Below, in pieces: positions 22,506-33,857 of a stretch of DNA of 64,000 bases. The stretch is from Chionoecetes opilio (Eukaryota; Arthropoda; Malacostraca; Decapoda; Majidae). Below the pieces are notes generated by a model, which saw nothing but the letters and a program-made list of their open reading frames with translations, was not told the DNA's origin and made no database searches. Made by a program: the position numbers and the translations under genes. The stretch covers positions 151,061 through 215,060 of the forward strand of contig JACEEZ010026156.1 of NCBI GenBank assembly GCA_016584305.1, in the 5' to 3' direction. Position 1 is the first letter of the stretch; the number at the start of each line of letters is the position of its first letter.

Positions 22506-24205
22506 TCCCTTTTTCCCCCCCAAAAAAAAAATTTCCTTTATGCCTCAGCCCTTCTAAAGCATCCTCCCGGATTTAACAAAAAAAAAAAAAAAATTTATCT
22601 ATACATCACACAAAATTTTCATATAAATTTTCTTAGGATCTTCTATCACTTACAAACAAATTTTCTCATCCTCATTTCCAATTTTCCCAACAAATTTACA
22701 ACAAAATGAGATAGTTTGATTCTTAACATCACTTCCGTCACCAAGAGTTTTGGCCCAGGGGGGGAATACTCACTTTAAATTGAGATCTACTACCTTGAAG
22801 GGAAACCTTCTCACTTCCACTCTTATTGTCATGGCCAAAACCCCATAGATCGCAACTGGACTCGTCCCTAGTCTGGAATGGCAATTTCCATTTTTTTCCC
22901 CCCTAATCCCAGGCAGGTGCGTAGGGAAAATCACGATGATCTACCTACCCCTATTTGGGAAAAATACCCCCTGCTTGAGGCTAATATCCTGCGTCATCAC
23001 CCCTCAGCAAAGCTAGACCAAACACATCCCCGGGGCTTTCGATACCTAGCGGGTTAGTTTTTTATGCAAAAATGTGACACCCCTAAACAAAAAAAAAGTT
23101 TAAACCCCCCTACAAACTGTCTAGGGACCTTCCCCAAAAAACTCTTGCACGAAATGGTGAACGTTAATCTCTTTTTTCTAGAGGGGTTTAAAACTTAGCC
23201 CGTCATCCTTGTTTTTTAAGTATCTCCCCCACGGTCTCCTCTCTCTAGGTTGGGGGGGTTTCTCAAGTTCTTCTTTTTACAATATATCTCTGCTGGTTCC
23301 CAAAAGCCACCATCTTGTCCTACATATCGCTTAATTTTCTGGCCCGGCTGTACGTTTGCCCTCAAATATATTTTCTAATGCATATGAAAATCCCTCTCTC
23401 AATACTTCCACCCCTTTTTATGGTCCCAACCCCCTAACGAAAGTTTTCTATTTTGGGGCCTCTCAAAACGTTTTCTTTTTACCCCCGCCAATTCGCTTTT
23501 TTCCAACCTTTCATTTTTCTTTTTCAATAGCTTTCTCCCCCCATTTTTTACCTCTCTCCAAATTTGTTCTTTTGATTTTTCGTGTGCCACGGTTTATCCT
23601 CGAGTCAATTTGTGGTAATTTCAACATAATCAACCTTTGGGGGGTTCGGGAAAAAAAAGCATGAAAGGTTTGGGACCCATGTTCCCCTGCACTCCCATTT
23701 TAAAACTCTTTTAGTTTTAAGAGATAATGGGGCCCCCATGAGGAAAACCCTTGCACAGGTTTGAGAGAATTTTTTCATTGTTCGGTTTATCCTTTCTGAG
23801 TACTATTACCTTGTGGGTGGTAAGGCGTGGGTATCCCAATCGTATCTCACATGAGCAACAACTCTTTTAATTGTTGTGACGTAAATCCTTAGCATTCCAA
23901 ACAAGGGATGTGGTGCCCAAAAAAATGACATTTCCTAAAATTTTACTACTTGTCGGTCTCTGTCCTTTAAATTTTAAAAAGGGAGTAAACCCCTATAATG
24001 ATCTATTTTGGTTAATAAATAGCGGTATCCGTGGCCCCGGTTTTCCCCTGCTGTTTGTCTATGCTTTTCCTCTTAGAGGTTTACTTATGAGGTATTTTTT
24101 TGCCCTTTTTTGGGTTGGGGTCCCCGACTACCCTTTTGCTGTGGGTGTCAAACATTTCCCCACAAATTTTCTCCAAACCGTTTTCAGGTTGGGCCAATAA
24201 AAATA
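22506..24205 (-). pseudogene. Ty3/gypsy integrase region, extra copy, truncated
   Basis: Collinear with 26,069-27,820, the integrase portion of the gypsy element. Similarity stops abruptly at about 24,205, near the zinc-finger part of the integrase, so RT and gag are missing. Homopolymers are systematically longer than in the partner copy and no long frame exists on the coding (minus) strand. Open frames on the plus strand, such as 23,356-23,664, are antisense shadows. It would have encoded the strand-transfer enzyme of the element. Confidence 0.7.
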
Positions 24206-24641
24206 TATCGGCCGCTAAGGGGCCAGATTCAAAAGGTGGGGAATGCCGGATAAAAAACCCAAATTTTTTTTTCAGGCATTTTACAGGGGGCCCAGCTATG
24301 ATTTTGAGAGGGAGACAAAAAGATCCAATTACTCAGAAGCCTCATGAACCCTTTTGTGATAACGGTAATTTTCATTAGAAAAAATTTTATGAAATAAAAA
24401 TTCGCCTTTAAAGGCAAAAATATTCCGTATATGCAATAATCCACTAGTTTGTTTTTTTTTTTCATCCCTTTTATACTCAAGACCAATTTTAAAATTTTTC
24501 CAGGCAACCGTTCTATTAAAAATTTTGGAATTAGGCCACTGATTTGGTGAAAACCAATTTTTTTTTTTAATTTTAAACCCCTTACGGAATTTGGGACTTA
24601 GTTAAAAAAAAAGGAATTTTTCCCAAAAATTGGGGCCCCGC
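24206..24641. other. Unassigned spacer left of the CA array
   Basis: Homopolymer-rich sequence with no family resemblance. It may be the original left flank of the CA array. Confidence 0.35.
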
Positions 24642-25174
24642 ACACACACACACACACACAAATAAACAGACACGCACACACACACACTACAACACAAACA
24701 AACAGGACACGCACACACCACACACAAAGACAGCACGCACGCAACACACAAAAGAACAAACAGACACGCACTCACACAAACACAAACAAACCACACACAC
24801 AAACACAAACAAACAAACAAACAGACACACACAACCACAAACAAACGGACACACACACACAACACACGCACACACAAACAAACACACGCACGCACACACA
24901 ATCACAACAAACAAACACGCACACACACAAAAAAACAAAAAAAACAAAGACACGCCACACACACAACAACCAGACACGCACACACACACACACACACACA
25001 CAAAAAAATAAAAGACACGAACACCCAAAAACAGACACGCCACACACACACAAACAAACAAACAAACAGACACACACACACACACACACGCCATAATAAA
25101 CGACACGCACACACACACACACAAAACAAACAAACAGACCACGCACACCACACACACAAAAGACATGCACGCAC
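24642..25174. repeat. CA-rich compound satellite (left flank of gypsy)
   Basis: Same unit mixture as 19,460-21,617. Ends in GCACGCAC directly before the LTR. Confidence 0.95.
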
Positions 25175-26068
25175 GGGTAGTGGTCAAAATTACCCATTAC
25201 AACCGTTGTCACCATTTATTGTAGTGCCCACCTGAGGAGTGTACTCTACATGTCCTGTTATCGCTCACACACCCACAATTAGTGGGAAAAAAAAATATAT
25301 GATATGAACAAAAATAAAGAGTTAAGAAAATATGTAAGTACTGGTTGGAAACTGAATGACAAGCGTTAATATTATTTCTAGTTATATAATATTAACTCTT
25401 ACGTCTCACTGGGTAATTATATACATTCACAATTATCTAATATTAAGTTTTCCTTCCCTCCTAGCGATCGCACGCGGGAAATGCGTCAAGTCGTATCCTT
25501 AATATAGTTTACTTATCGGTGGTACTTCGGTTGCACTGTCAACACATTAACGATACGACATGTAATGCTCAAGCGTCATCCTAATCGAGTTTACTATCTC
25601 TGTAACGTCAGTCGCACTGTTACCACTTTAACGATACGCATATGAATGCCAATCGTTATCCTAATATAATGTATACGTAGTCTATCCAATTCCACGTTTC
25701 CTTCACTTATTTTTCTATTCCTTCTTACTCCTTGTCCTCACACGCTGGCTGTGACATGTTGTGCAGTGCCCCCTCTGCTAATTTGTGAGCGTTGCGCCCA
25801 TGGTCCGCCACCAGCATCCTACCTGGGACCCTTCAAAGGACGAGAATATCACTCCACAGGCGACTTAACTCAATGAATCGTCCGAGCGCTTCTAAAATTA
25901 CTAGCCACATCCCCGTTCTCACCTCGTTTCGCTACGGTCTAATTACTACTGGCTTAAAATATAAGCCTAACCCAGGATCAGGATGAGGCGTGGAGGAAAA
26001 TTCCTCGTAGCGTATTGTACTATGTGTTATTTCATCTCTTCCCCTATTATGTAATTTCTCGCGTTACA
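25175..26068 (-). repeat. 3' LTR of the gypsy element
   Basis: About 894 bp, aligned to 32,362-33,260, to 21,618-22,505, and partly to 51,650-52,368. The right end reads GCGTTACA and is followed by CCTTCTTCCC (purine-rich on the coding strand). The left end TAGTGGTCAAAAT adjoins the CA satellite. Confidence 0.8.
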
Positions 26069-26083
26069 TACCTTCTTCCCACC
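26069..26083 (-). other. Polypurine tract of the gypsy element
   Basis: On the coding strand GGTGGGAAGAAGG lies immediately before the 3' LTR, the position required for priming of plus-strand DNA synthesis. Confidence 0.6.
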
Positions 26084-27900
26084 AAAAAAACATTTCCTAG
26101 GACCCTCAGTCCTTCATCAAGCAATCCTACCGGATATCTAACTAAAAAAAAAAAAAAATATCATATACATCACAATAATTTATAGAAAATTTTCTTAGGA
26201 TCTTTCTATCACTTACAAACAAATATTCTCATCCTGCATTTTCCAATTCTTCCAACAATTACAAAAAATGAGAAGTATGTATTCTTAACGTATCACTTCC
26301 GTGCACCAGAGTAGATTGAACCAGTTGGGGAATACTCACTTTAAATGTGATGACTCTACTACTTGAAAGAGAACCTTCTCACTTCCACTCTTATTTTATG
26401 GCCGAAACCCTATAGAGTCGCAACTGGACTCGTACCTCTAGTCGGAAGGTCAATTTCCTTTTTACCCCACTATCCTAGGCGTAGGTGCGTAGGGAGAAAG
26501 AAAATCACGCTGATATCTACTCCATACCCTCCAGGATCTTGGGATAAGCGATCACCTCCTGCTTGAGCCATACATACTCCTGCGTCTTAGCACCACGATG
26601 CAAAGCTCAGAGCCAAGCAATCCTCGGCGCTTACGACTACGAGCGGGTTTCGTGTCAGTTGCAAAATGTGTACCCTTAAAGCAAAAAATAAAATGTTTTA
26701 AACCACTACAAGCTGTCTAGGGGACCTTCCTCAAAATCTCTCTAGCAACTAGAGAAGTGGTGAACGTTAATCTCTTTCTTCTTTCTAGGAGGTGAACACT
26801 TATCGCCTCCTGTCATAACTGTTCTAGTATCTCCTCACTGGTCGCCTTCTCTAGGTGTGGGTTGCTCAAGTTCTTCTCTACAAACTACTATCTAGGCGGT
26901 TCCAACAGCCAGCCATCTTATCCTACATATCGCTTAATTGCTCGGCCGCGCGCCTGTACATGTTGCCGTCAAAAATATTTCTAATGCTATGAACCTCCAT
27001 CTATCAATACCCACACGTTGTTATGGTCCAACCACTTAACTGAAAGTTTCTATGTGCCCGTCTCAAAACGTTTATTTTTTACCCACGCGACCCAATTCGT
27101 CTTTTTCCAAACCCTTTCTTTTTCTTTTCACATAGCTTTCTCCGCATTTTCTAACCTCCTCTCCCCCAAATTGTCTTTTGATTATTTCGTTGTGCCACTG
27201 TTGTTTCATCCTCTGAGTCAATTGTGCGTACTTCACATAATCAACTTGGAACGTATCGGGAAAAAAAGCATAGAAAGGTCTTGGTAACCATTGTCTTCAT
27301 GCACCTGCACTATTTAATACTCTTTGAGTTCTAAGAGATAATTGGGCACCTATGAGACGATAACCTTGCCACAGGTTTGAGAGAATTGTTCATTGTTCGG
27401 TTCACCTTTCTGAGATACTATTAACGGTGGATGGAAGGCGTGTGTATTCCTAATCGGATCTCAAAGAGTCACACAACTCTTTGAATTGTTGTGACATAAA
27501 TCCTTAGCATTATCCAATAAACAAGGTATGTGGTGCTCCAAATAAACTGAATATTCCCTAAATCTTACAACTTCGTCGGTCATCCTAGTCCTTAATTATA
27601 AAGGTAGTAAACCTACTATATGATCTATATGGTTAAAGACATAGCGGTAATCCGTGTGGCCCCGTTACCATGCTGTTATGTCTTATGATTATCCTCCTAG
27701 AGGTTTACTTACTGATGTATTTCTTGCATTGTTGTTGGAGTCCACGACTACCCTTATGCTTTGGCATGTCAAACAGTTCCTCACATATCTCTCAATCCGT
27801 TTTCAGGTTGGGCCAATAAAGACAACAAAATAGCTTATGCTTTACTTAGTGATTCCTCTGCCCTAAATGCACCCGATTCCCTTTGTGAATCATCCAAAGC
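26084..27900 (-). pseudogene. Ty3/gypsy integrase
   Basis: On the minus strand the zinc-binding half RYVRNCLTC (27,763-27,790) gives the CxxC of the HHCC finger. The catalytic core follows. RGHTDYRYVF and DHIVGLLPL correspond to the region around the first aspartate, and DNAKDLC (about 27,490-27,516) carries the second. The third catalytic residue is expected in the VNRTMNNSL neighbourhood near 27,385-27,420. The domain joins element DNA into the host. Indels between blocks break the frame repeatedly. The order and spacing of blocks make the assignment firm despite that. Confidence 0.75.
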
Positions 27901-28109
27901 CGCTCGCTTCAGTTAACTAGGTTTTAAAAAAAAAAAAAAACAATAAATAGTGTTATATGTTATCGACTGGGTTTAGTTTAAATATAAAATTCCTACTCTA
28001 TTACGAATTGATCTAAAGATTTTGGGGTATTAGATCTGGGTATTCTGCCCCTTCTAGATACTCTATCATTTTCTCTCCATCTCGGTCCCTCTCGTTGCAT
28101 TTCCTTTAC

Positions 28110-29300
28110 TTCTTCTTTAGTTTTTCCAACCACCTCCTTTCTACATCGAATGATTCTTATTGTCTACCTAAGTGGTCTGCTAACAGTGTGCTGGACTTTC
28201 ACCCTGCTTTATAGCGATCTGAGACTATAGTCTCTCAGCTCTAGGATCAATCTGTTAACCTAGGTACTTGGTCTTGTTTAAAGACTGACACTAACGGTTG
28301 GTGTGTGGTAGTCTGTTCTGATGATCACCTTGGTTCCCCACAGGAGGATGGAAACTGCTGCAGTCTAAAACTATTTCTAAGGCTTACCTATCTGTTGCTG
28401 AGTATAGCGTTCAACTGGTTTTAATTTCTTTGAAAAATAAGAGATTACTTGGGCTTTGCCCTCATACTATCCTGCACAGTACGCTCCTACGTGAGCGTTT
28501 GGATAGAATCGTATCCAACAACAAATGGTTTATAATGTTGGCCTTAGTTAAGATGGGAGCACTAGTCAGTTTATCCTTTAATATCTGAACAGCTGCTGTT
28601 TCCTCTGACCATTTGAATGGGTTATCTTTCTTGGTCAAAATTAGGATAGCACTGCTACTAGCGAATCCTTCTATGTACTTCCTATAGAAACCTACCATAC
28701 CTAGAATCTTCTGGTTTCCTTGACATTTTTTTTTTTAGGGGTTGGGTGGTTTCATTTTATCTTACGGCAGCCATAGTTGTCTGGGTTGGGTTGGGAACCT
28801 TCCTTGTTCACTAAGTGTCCAGAAAATTACTTTTCTTCGTCCTATTTTACATTTGGTCAGATTAAATTGACCCCAAATCTAGGCAGATGTCCAAATAATT
28901 TATCGCCTTTCCAAAATTTCTACGTAATGGGTGCCATCAGGATTATGTCATCCAGATAATTTTAAGCCAAATTTTCGTCAGTAAAGGAGTTAAGATCTTG
29001 GGCTAATTTGCGAGAGAAAATGCTGCACTTCACTTTAATCCAAAGGGAAGTCTTTGAATCTATAAAGGATATCACTTCACTGAAGCGGTTAGATCTTTAT
29101 ATGTCATCTACAGTACTGATAAGTAACGCATCTTTCATATTACGGGTGGCATAGTATTCATAACCCGCTACCGATTCCTACTAACTCTTCCAATTTATGC
29201 TAGGGGGTGTATATCCGTGCTAAATGTTGATTCACCTTTATAGTATAGCACATCCTTTTTTCCCCATTCGGCTTGTTAACCAGTACTATAGGACACTAAA
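28110..29300 (-). pseudogene. Ty3/gypsy reverse transcriptase and RNase H start
   Basis: The minus strand shows VNKPNGEKRMC-like sequence (about 29,255), a KDA block (about 29,130), a YRFKDFPLD block (about 29,045-29,070, where PFGL is usual), FSRKLAQDL (about 28,995-29,020) and the catalytic YLDDII box (28,941-28,957). The connection to RNase H follows as GFYRKYIEGFASSSA and NPFKWSEE in the frame at 28,462-28,698. An ADHLGRQ-like end-of-RNase-H block sits near 28,175. It synthesises the cDNA of the element. Several frameshifts separate the blocks. Confidence 0.8.
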
Positions 29301-29349
29301 CACGCAGCTCGTGGACAATTTTCTATATGTCCTTCCCTCCATTTTCTCT

Positions 29350-31620
29350 CAACATTTTAGCTATTAGTCTTAGCTTTCTCCCGGATACCCATAGTAACTC
29401 CTCTACATGGTTTGGATCTAAACCTGAAAATGAGCGGGTTCAGTTTTCATGGTGCCTAGTTCTCCTGCCAACTAAGATAAATAGTCATGGTGCTCTTTTA
29501 TCACGGGCGAAAAGATGATGCCTCCCTGTTCACTAAGTGTTCCAGTCTCCTTTTTCAGAATGCCTGTATCCTCTCCGGTCGAGTACCATTACCTCGCTAC
29601 CATCACTATCGGTAACATTGCGTCTCTCCTAGTGGTGATGACACCGTGGTTTCGCCGTAACTTGCGTTCTGAATTTCTTCTGAGTTTACTACTCTATATT
29701 TAGCTAAAAATTGTACCAGACGTAACTCAGCGTCCATACTGTTATTAATTATGGGAGAAAGATAGTTCTTATTTTTTAACCTGGAAGCATACAGGTGATA
29801 TATTTTGCACTGTTTTGGTGTGCCCCAGAGAGTGGTTCCCTCTACCTGTTCCACTGACAATTCTAACCATTTAGTTCTTTTTGGTTTTTATGGTCAACTG
29901 TGTGTATCCTTATAGCCGCTTGATTTATGCACATCCTTTCGCACTTTCACGCTTAACTGCTCTGATGGTACCGTATTCGGTGGTTAACAAAAATTTAAGG
30001 GATAAGTTAGTTAGCCACCCACATGACTTTCTTTTGTTTGTAAGATAGTTTTTCTTCTAGTCCTATTATGTCATCCCTTATCAGGGCTTCGGGTGGAATA
30101 AATACTGATCTGGAACAGCTACTCAAACACTCTATTGTTCTACTATTCTAAGGGGTATGTTACTCTTACTTGACCTAAGATTCTCAACTCCTTGCCCGTT
30201 TATACGTTTAAAATAGGATGTTACTGGTGGGTTCTTATTTTAAGTTGTAAATCTAAAGCTTGCACTCTTTTTATAAGTGAATATACGCTTCCTGGTCTAT
30301 AAAACTTGCATGACGTGATCATTAAGGCTAAGGGATTATTGGGATTGTGTTAACTAGACACCGGGAAGATCCTGTCCCCCCGACAATTTGGATTCCCTCT
30401 TCTACATCCTATCTCCCGAAATCGAAACAAGCTTGCTATTTGTCTTCCTTCGACAGTCTGCGGCTGAGGGTTGGTCATTCTACAGTAGGGACAAAAACAT
30501 GCTGTGAATCCCTTATCCAAGCTAAATCGACGGCTCTGGTCGTACATAATTTCAAGGCTTGTAATTCCATTCAATCCCTTCCATCGTGCACGCAGTTTCT
30601 CTAACTCTGACTGACTAGCGACAGTTCCTGTGGACTGTTCCCGTGTGTGGGAGGACTACTATGGGAAGCGGGTTTATTTGGACGGCTGTCGTGCGGTGTA
30701 CCGCCGAACATTTTCGTCGGTGTCCTTCCGTGGCAATGTCCTCTCGGTCTCCACTCTCTATGATTTTTTTGAGGGATTGTTCATCCATAAAAAGTCTAAG
30801 TTCTCTTACTAGACTTGGCCAATCCGCATAGTTTTTTCTTAATGATTTATCCCTCGGGGAATTTCTCCGGGTATTTTGACTCGCTTCCAGATGGCGTATT
30901 TGCATTTGAGTTATTTGCAAAGTCTTGTGGATCTCCATCCAGTCATAATCGGACTCAGAAATATGTTAAGGACTTCTGTCGACATTATGGGGTCTGTTAG
31001 CTCATCTATAACCAATAAGTTAGGGTGTTCCATGACTAAAATCATGTTGCTGACCGAGGGCATCTGTATCAATAAGGCGAATGCGATATACTCTAGTCCA
31101 TAAGATCTCTTTCTTCCTACCACAAATCCTTTTCCTGAACAACTTTCTACCTGGAAAGGAAAACTGTCAACCTTCCTCTGCTTCGATGACCGTGTAAACC
31201 CCGAGGTTCAAGTATTTGTATACTCCGGCTTATAATGACTCATTGTATCATAACCTTCTTCTCCTCCTTATTTTTCAAAAATAAACTCAACCGTTTCTTT
31301 CGTATTTGCTACTATTTCTTGGTCTCTCAGCTGATCAGCCACTTGAATCGCTCGCATTGTTCGGGTCGGGTTTCGCCTATCTCGTGTGTTACTCCGTCTC
31401 CTTCTTAAGCTCCTAGCCATGCCTCTTTTGGAGAAACCTCCAAATCCTTTACTGAAAACCCAATAAATCCTCCATCCCCCCCAAAAATTACCTTGACCGT
31501 AAATTGAAAAAAAAAATCTTTCCCTGATTTTCTTAACTAGTGTGGGCTTCCCGGTGGCTATTAAAATCACGACAGCCCTCTGAAGTTGCTTACTTGCGGG
31601 GGCGTCTTCCAAGCATCAAC
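29350..31620 (-). pseudogene. Ty3/gypsy gag and protease region, decayed
   Basis: Between the RT and the 5' LTR lie minus-strand frames at 31,268-31,612, 30,615-30,938, 30,350-30,574 and 29,606-29,860. The first is basic and ends in a helical stretch (IQVADQLRDQEIVANTKE). The second contains RDKSLRKNYADWPSLVREL, plausible for gag. The third has CFCPYC, possibly part of a nucleocapsid knuckle. I could not find a clear DTG/DSG protease motif. The function is assigned by position. Confidence 0.5.
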
Positions 31621-32340
31621 AATTAGTCCGCAATTTTTTTTTTTTTTATGTCCTAATTACGTGGGGACCCGGCCTCCTAACGCATTGCACTGCGCCCATG
31701 CCTGAATAGTTGTTTCCTATACATCTACTAGCTTATCATATATAAACCCCTCTGGATCTCCTACCGAAATGCACCCGTCATACGCTAAGCCGTTGTGATG
31801 GGTTTGGCGTTTAAAGCTGAATTTCCTATACTGCGTAGTTCTTTATTAATTTATGTTTATGCCATGCATTGTATCATATTTTCTTGTTTCTAACTCTCCT
31901 AGCGTCAATGGTCTGTTATGACCTATGTTCTACCTAAAAATCCTTATCTCACTATCGGCATGTTGACTGCAATGTTTATACTACTTTCCTAATATTTTCC
32001 ACTACTGCTTCCCCCTACTGTTGCCTTTAATATCATTACTGCCTAACCAAGAGGCACTACTCAAATTCTTTCGTATACTCCGTTGAGTCTGTCATTACAA
32101 GGAAGGTTTTAGCCTTGCATCCCGGCGCTCTGTAAACTTCATACTGTGTTAGTTTAGGCTCATCACCTCACAGTCTGAGGGATCTGGCTATGTCATACTA
32201 ACGCTACTCATACATGGATATATGACACTGGGTACTGGCACTTGGCAAAATAATAACGAACAAGGGGTAGTGGGCTCGTGGGTAAGCGGAAACACGAATG
32301 ATCCAAACGCTGCCCCATAATGTATGGTCATTTTCGTCAC
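31621..32340. other. Untranslated leader of the gypsy element
   Basis: About 720 bp between the gag-like frames and the primer binding site. No coding frame or other repeat was recognised. Confidence 0.4.
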
Positions 32341-32354
32341 ATCCCACGCTGCCA
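32341..32354 (-). promoter_or_regulatory. Primer binding site, tRNA-Leu type
   Basis: The coding strand reads TGGCAGCGTGGGAT seven bases inside the 5' LTR. The complement of the 3' end of animal tRNA-Leu starts TGGCAGCGGTGGGAT, so the match lacks one G. Confidence 0.65.
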
Positions 32355-32361
32355 ACCATTA

Positions 32362-33260
32362 TGTAGTGGTCAAAATGCACATCTACACCGTCTGTCACCA
32401 TTATGTAGTGCCCCGGACACTCGGAGTGTATCTACAGTCTGGTTGACTCGCGCCACCACCCACATAATTGGGAAAAAAATATATGAATGAACAAAATAAA
32501 AGTTTAAGAAAATAGTAAGTATGGGGGGAAACTGAATGACAGAGCAGTTATATATTTTAGTTTTATAAATATTTAATCTTACTTGTCTCACTTGGGAATT
32601 ATATACATTCAAAGTTATCTAATAGTAAGTCTCCCCCTCATAGCGATAGCACGCGAAATGCTCAAAGCGGTATCCTAATATAGTTACTATCTTTGGTAAT
32701 TCGGTTGACACTGTCACCACATTAACGATAAGCACATGTAATGCTCAAATCGTAATCCTAATCTAGTTTTACTATCTCTGGTAACTTCAGTCGCACGTTA
32801 ACCACTTTAACGATAGCATTATGAAATGCTCAATCGTATCTAATATAATGTATACGTAGTCGATCCCACTTCCAACGTTTCCCTCTCACTTATTTTTCGT
32901 ATTTCCTTCTACTCCTTGTCCTCACACGGCGGGTGTGGACATGTGGGGGGGGCGTGGCCCCTCTGCTATTTGTGAGCGCTGGCCCCTGGTCGCCAACAGC
33001 TCCATACTTGGGACCCTGACCCAAGGAGAGAATATCACCTCCCCAAGGCGACTTAACTCAATGAACGTCGAGCTGCTTCTAAATTATCCTAGCCTAGAAT
33101 CCCCGTTCTCACCTCGTTTCGCTACGTGGTCTAATACTACGTTTAAAAATATAAGCCTAACCAGTGATTCAGGAATGAGGCGTTTGGAGGAAAATTCCTC
33201 GTTAGGTTATGAATACTTATGTGTATTTCACTCTTACCCTATAATGTAATTCTCGGGTTA
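32362..33260 (-). repeat. 5' LTR of the gypsy element
   Basis: Plus-strand left end TGTAGTGGTC, right end at GGGTTA before the CA satellite. Collinear with 25,175-26,068. A cleaner, partial copy of the same LTR/satellite junction is at 52,360-52,375. Confidence 0.8.
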
Positions 33261-33857
33261 GACACGCCAACACACAAACAAACAAACAGACACGCACGCA
33301 CACAAACACAAACAAACAGGACACACAACACACAAACAAACAAAAAAACAGACACACACAAACACAAACAAACGGACACACACCACACAAAACACACAAA
33401 ACAAAACACACGCACACACAATCACAAACAACGGGACACGCACACACACAAAACAACAACAAAACAAATAGACACTCACACACACACAAACAAACAGGCA
33501 CGCACACCACACACACAAACACACACAAACCACGGCAGCACGCACACACACACAAACAAACACGCACACACACAACAAACAAACAGACACGCACGCAGGC
33601 CACACACAAACAGACACGCACGCACGCACACACATACAAACAAACGAACAGACACGCACGCACACACAAACAACCACACCAGCACACACACACATAAACA
33701 AACAGACACACCACATACAGACACAACAAACAGAACGCACGCACACACACACACACACGCACGCACGCACGCAACACCACACACACACCACACACACAAC
33801 AGACACGCACACACACACAAACACAAACAAACAGAAAGCACACACACACACACACAA
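33261..33857. repeat. CA-rich compound satellite (right flank of gypsy)
   Basis: Same composition as 24,642-25,174 and, apart from indels, the same order of variants as 52,371-52,957. Confidence 0.95.

Larger units (their letters stand above)
25175..33260 (-). mobile_element. Ty3/gypsy LTR retrotransposon, full-length layout, decayed
   Basis: Reading right to left: 5' LTR (32,362-33,260), a primer binding site (32,341-32,354), gag-like frames (about 31,600-30,350), RT with YLDDII, a GFYRKYIEGF block starting RNase H, integrase with a YVRNCLTC zinc-finger half and a DNAK core block, a purine-rich tract (26,069-26,083), then the 3' LTR (25,175-26,068). Domain order RT-RNase H-integrase is the Ty3/gypsy order. 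The element lies inside the CA-rich satellite, which borders both LTRs. Frameshifts and stops are frequent, so none of the proteins is intact. Confidence 0.85.

Noticed and set aside
23356..23664. A 102-codon plus-strand frame
   Set aside because: It is antisense to the gypsy integrase region and shows no protein motif.
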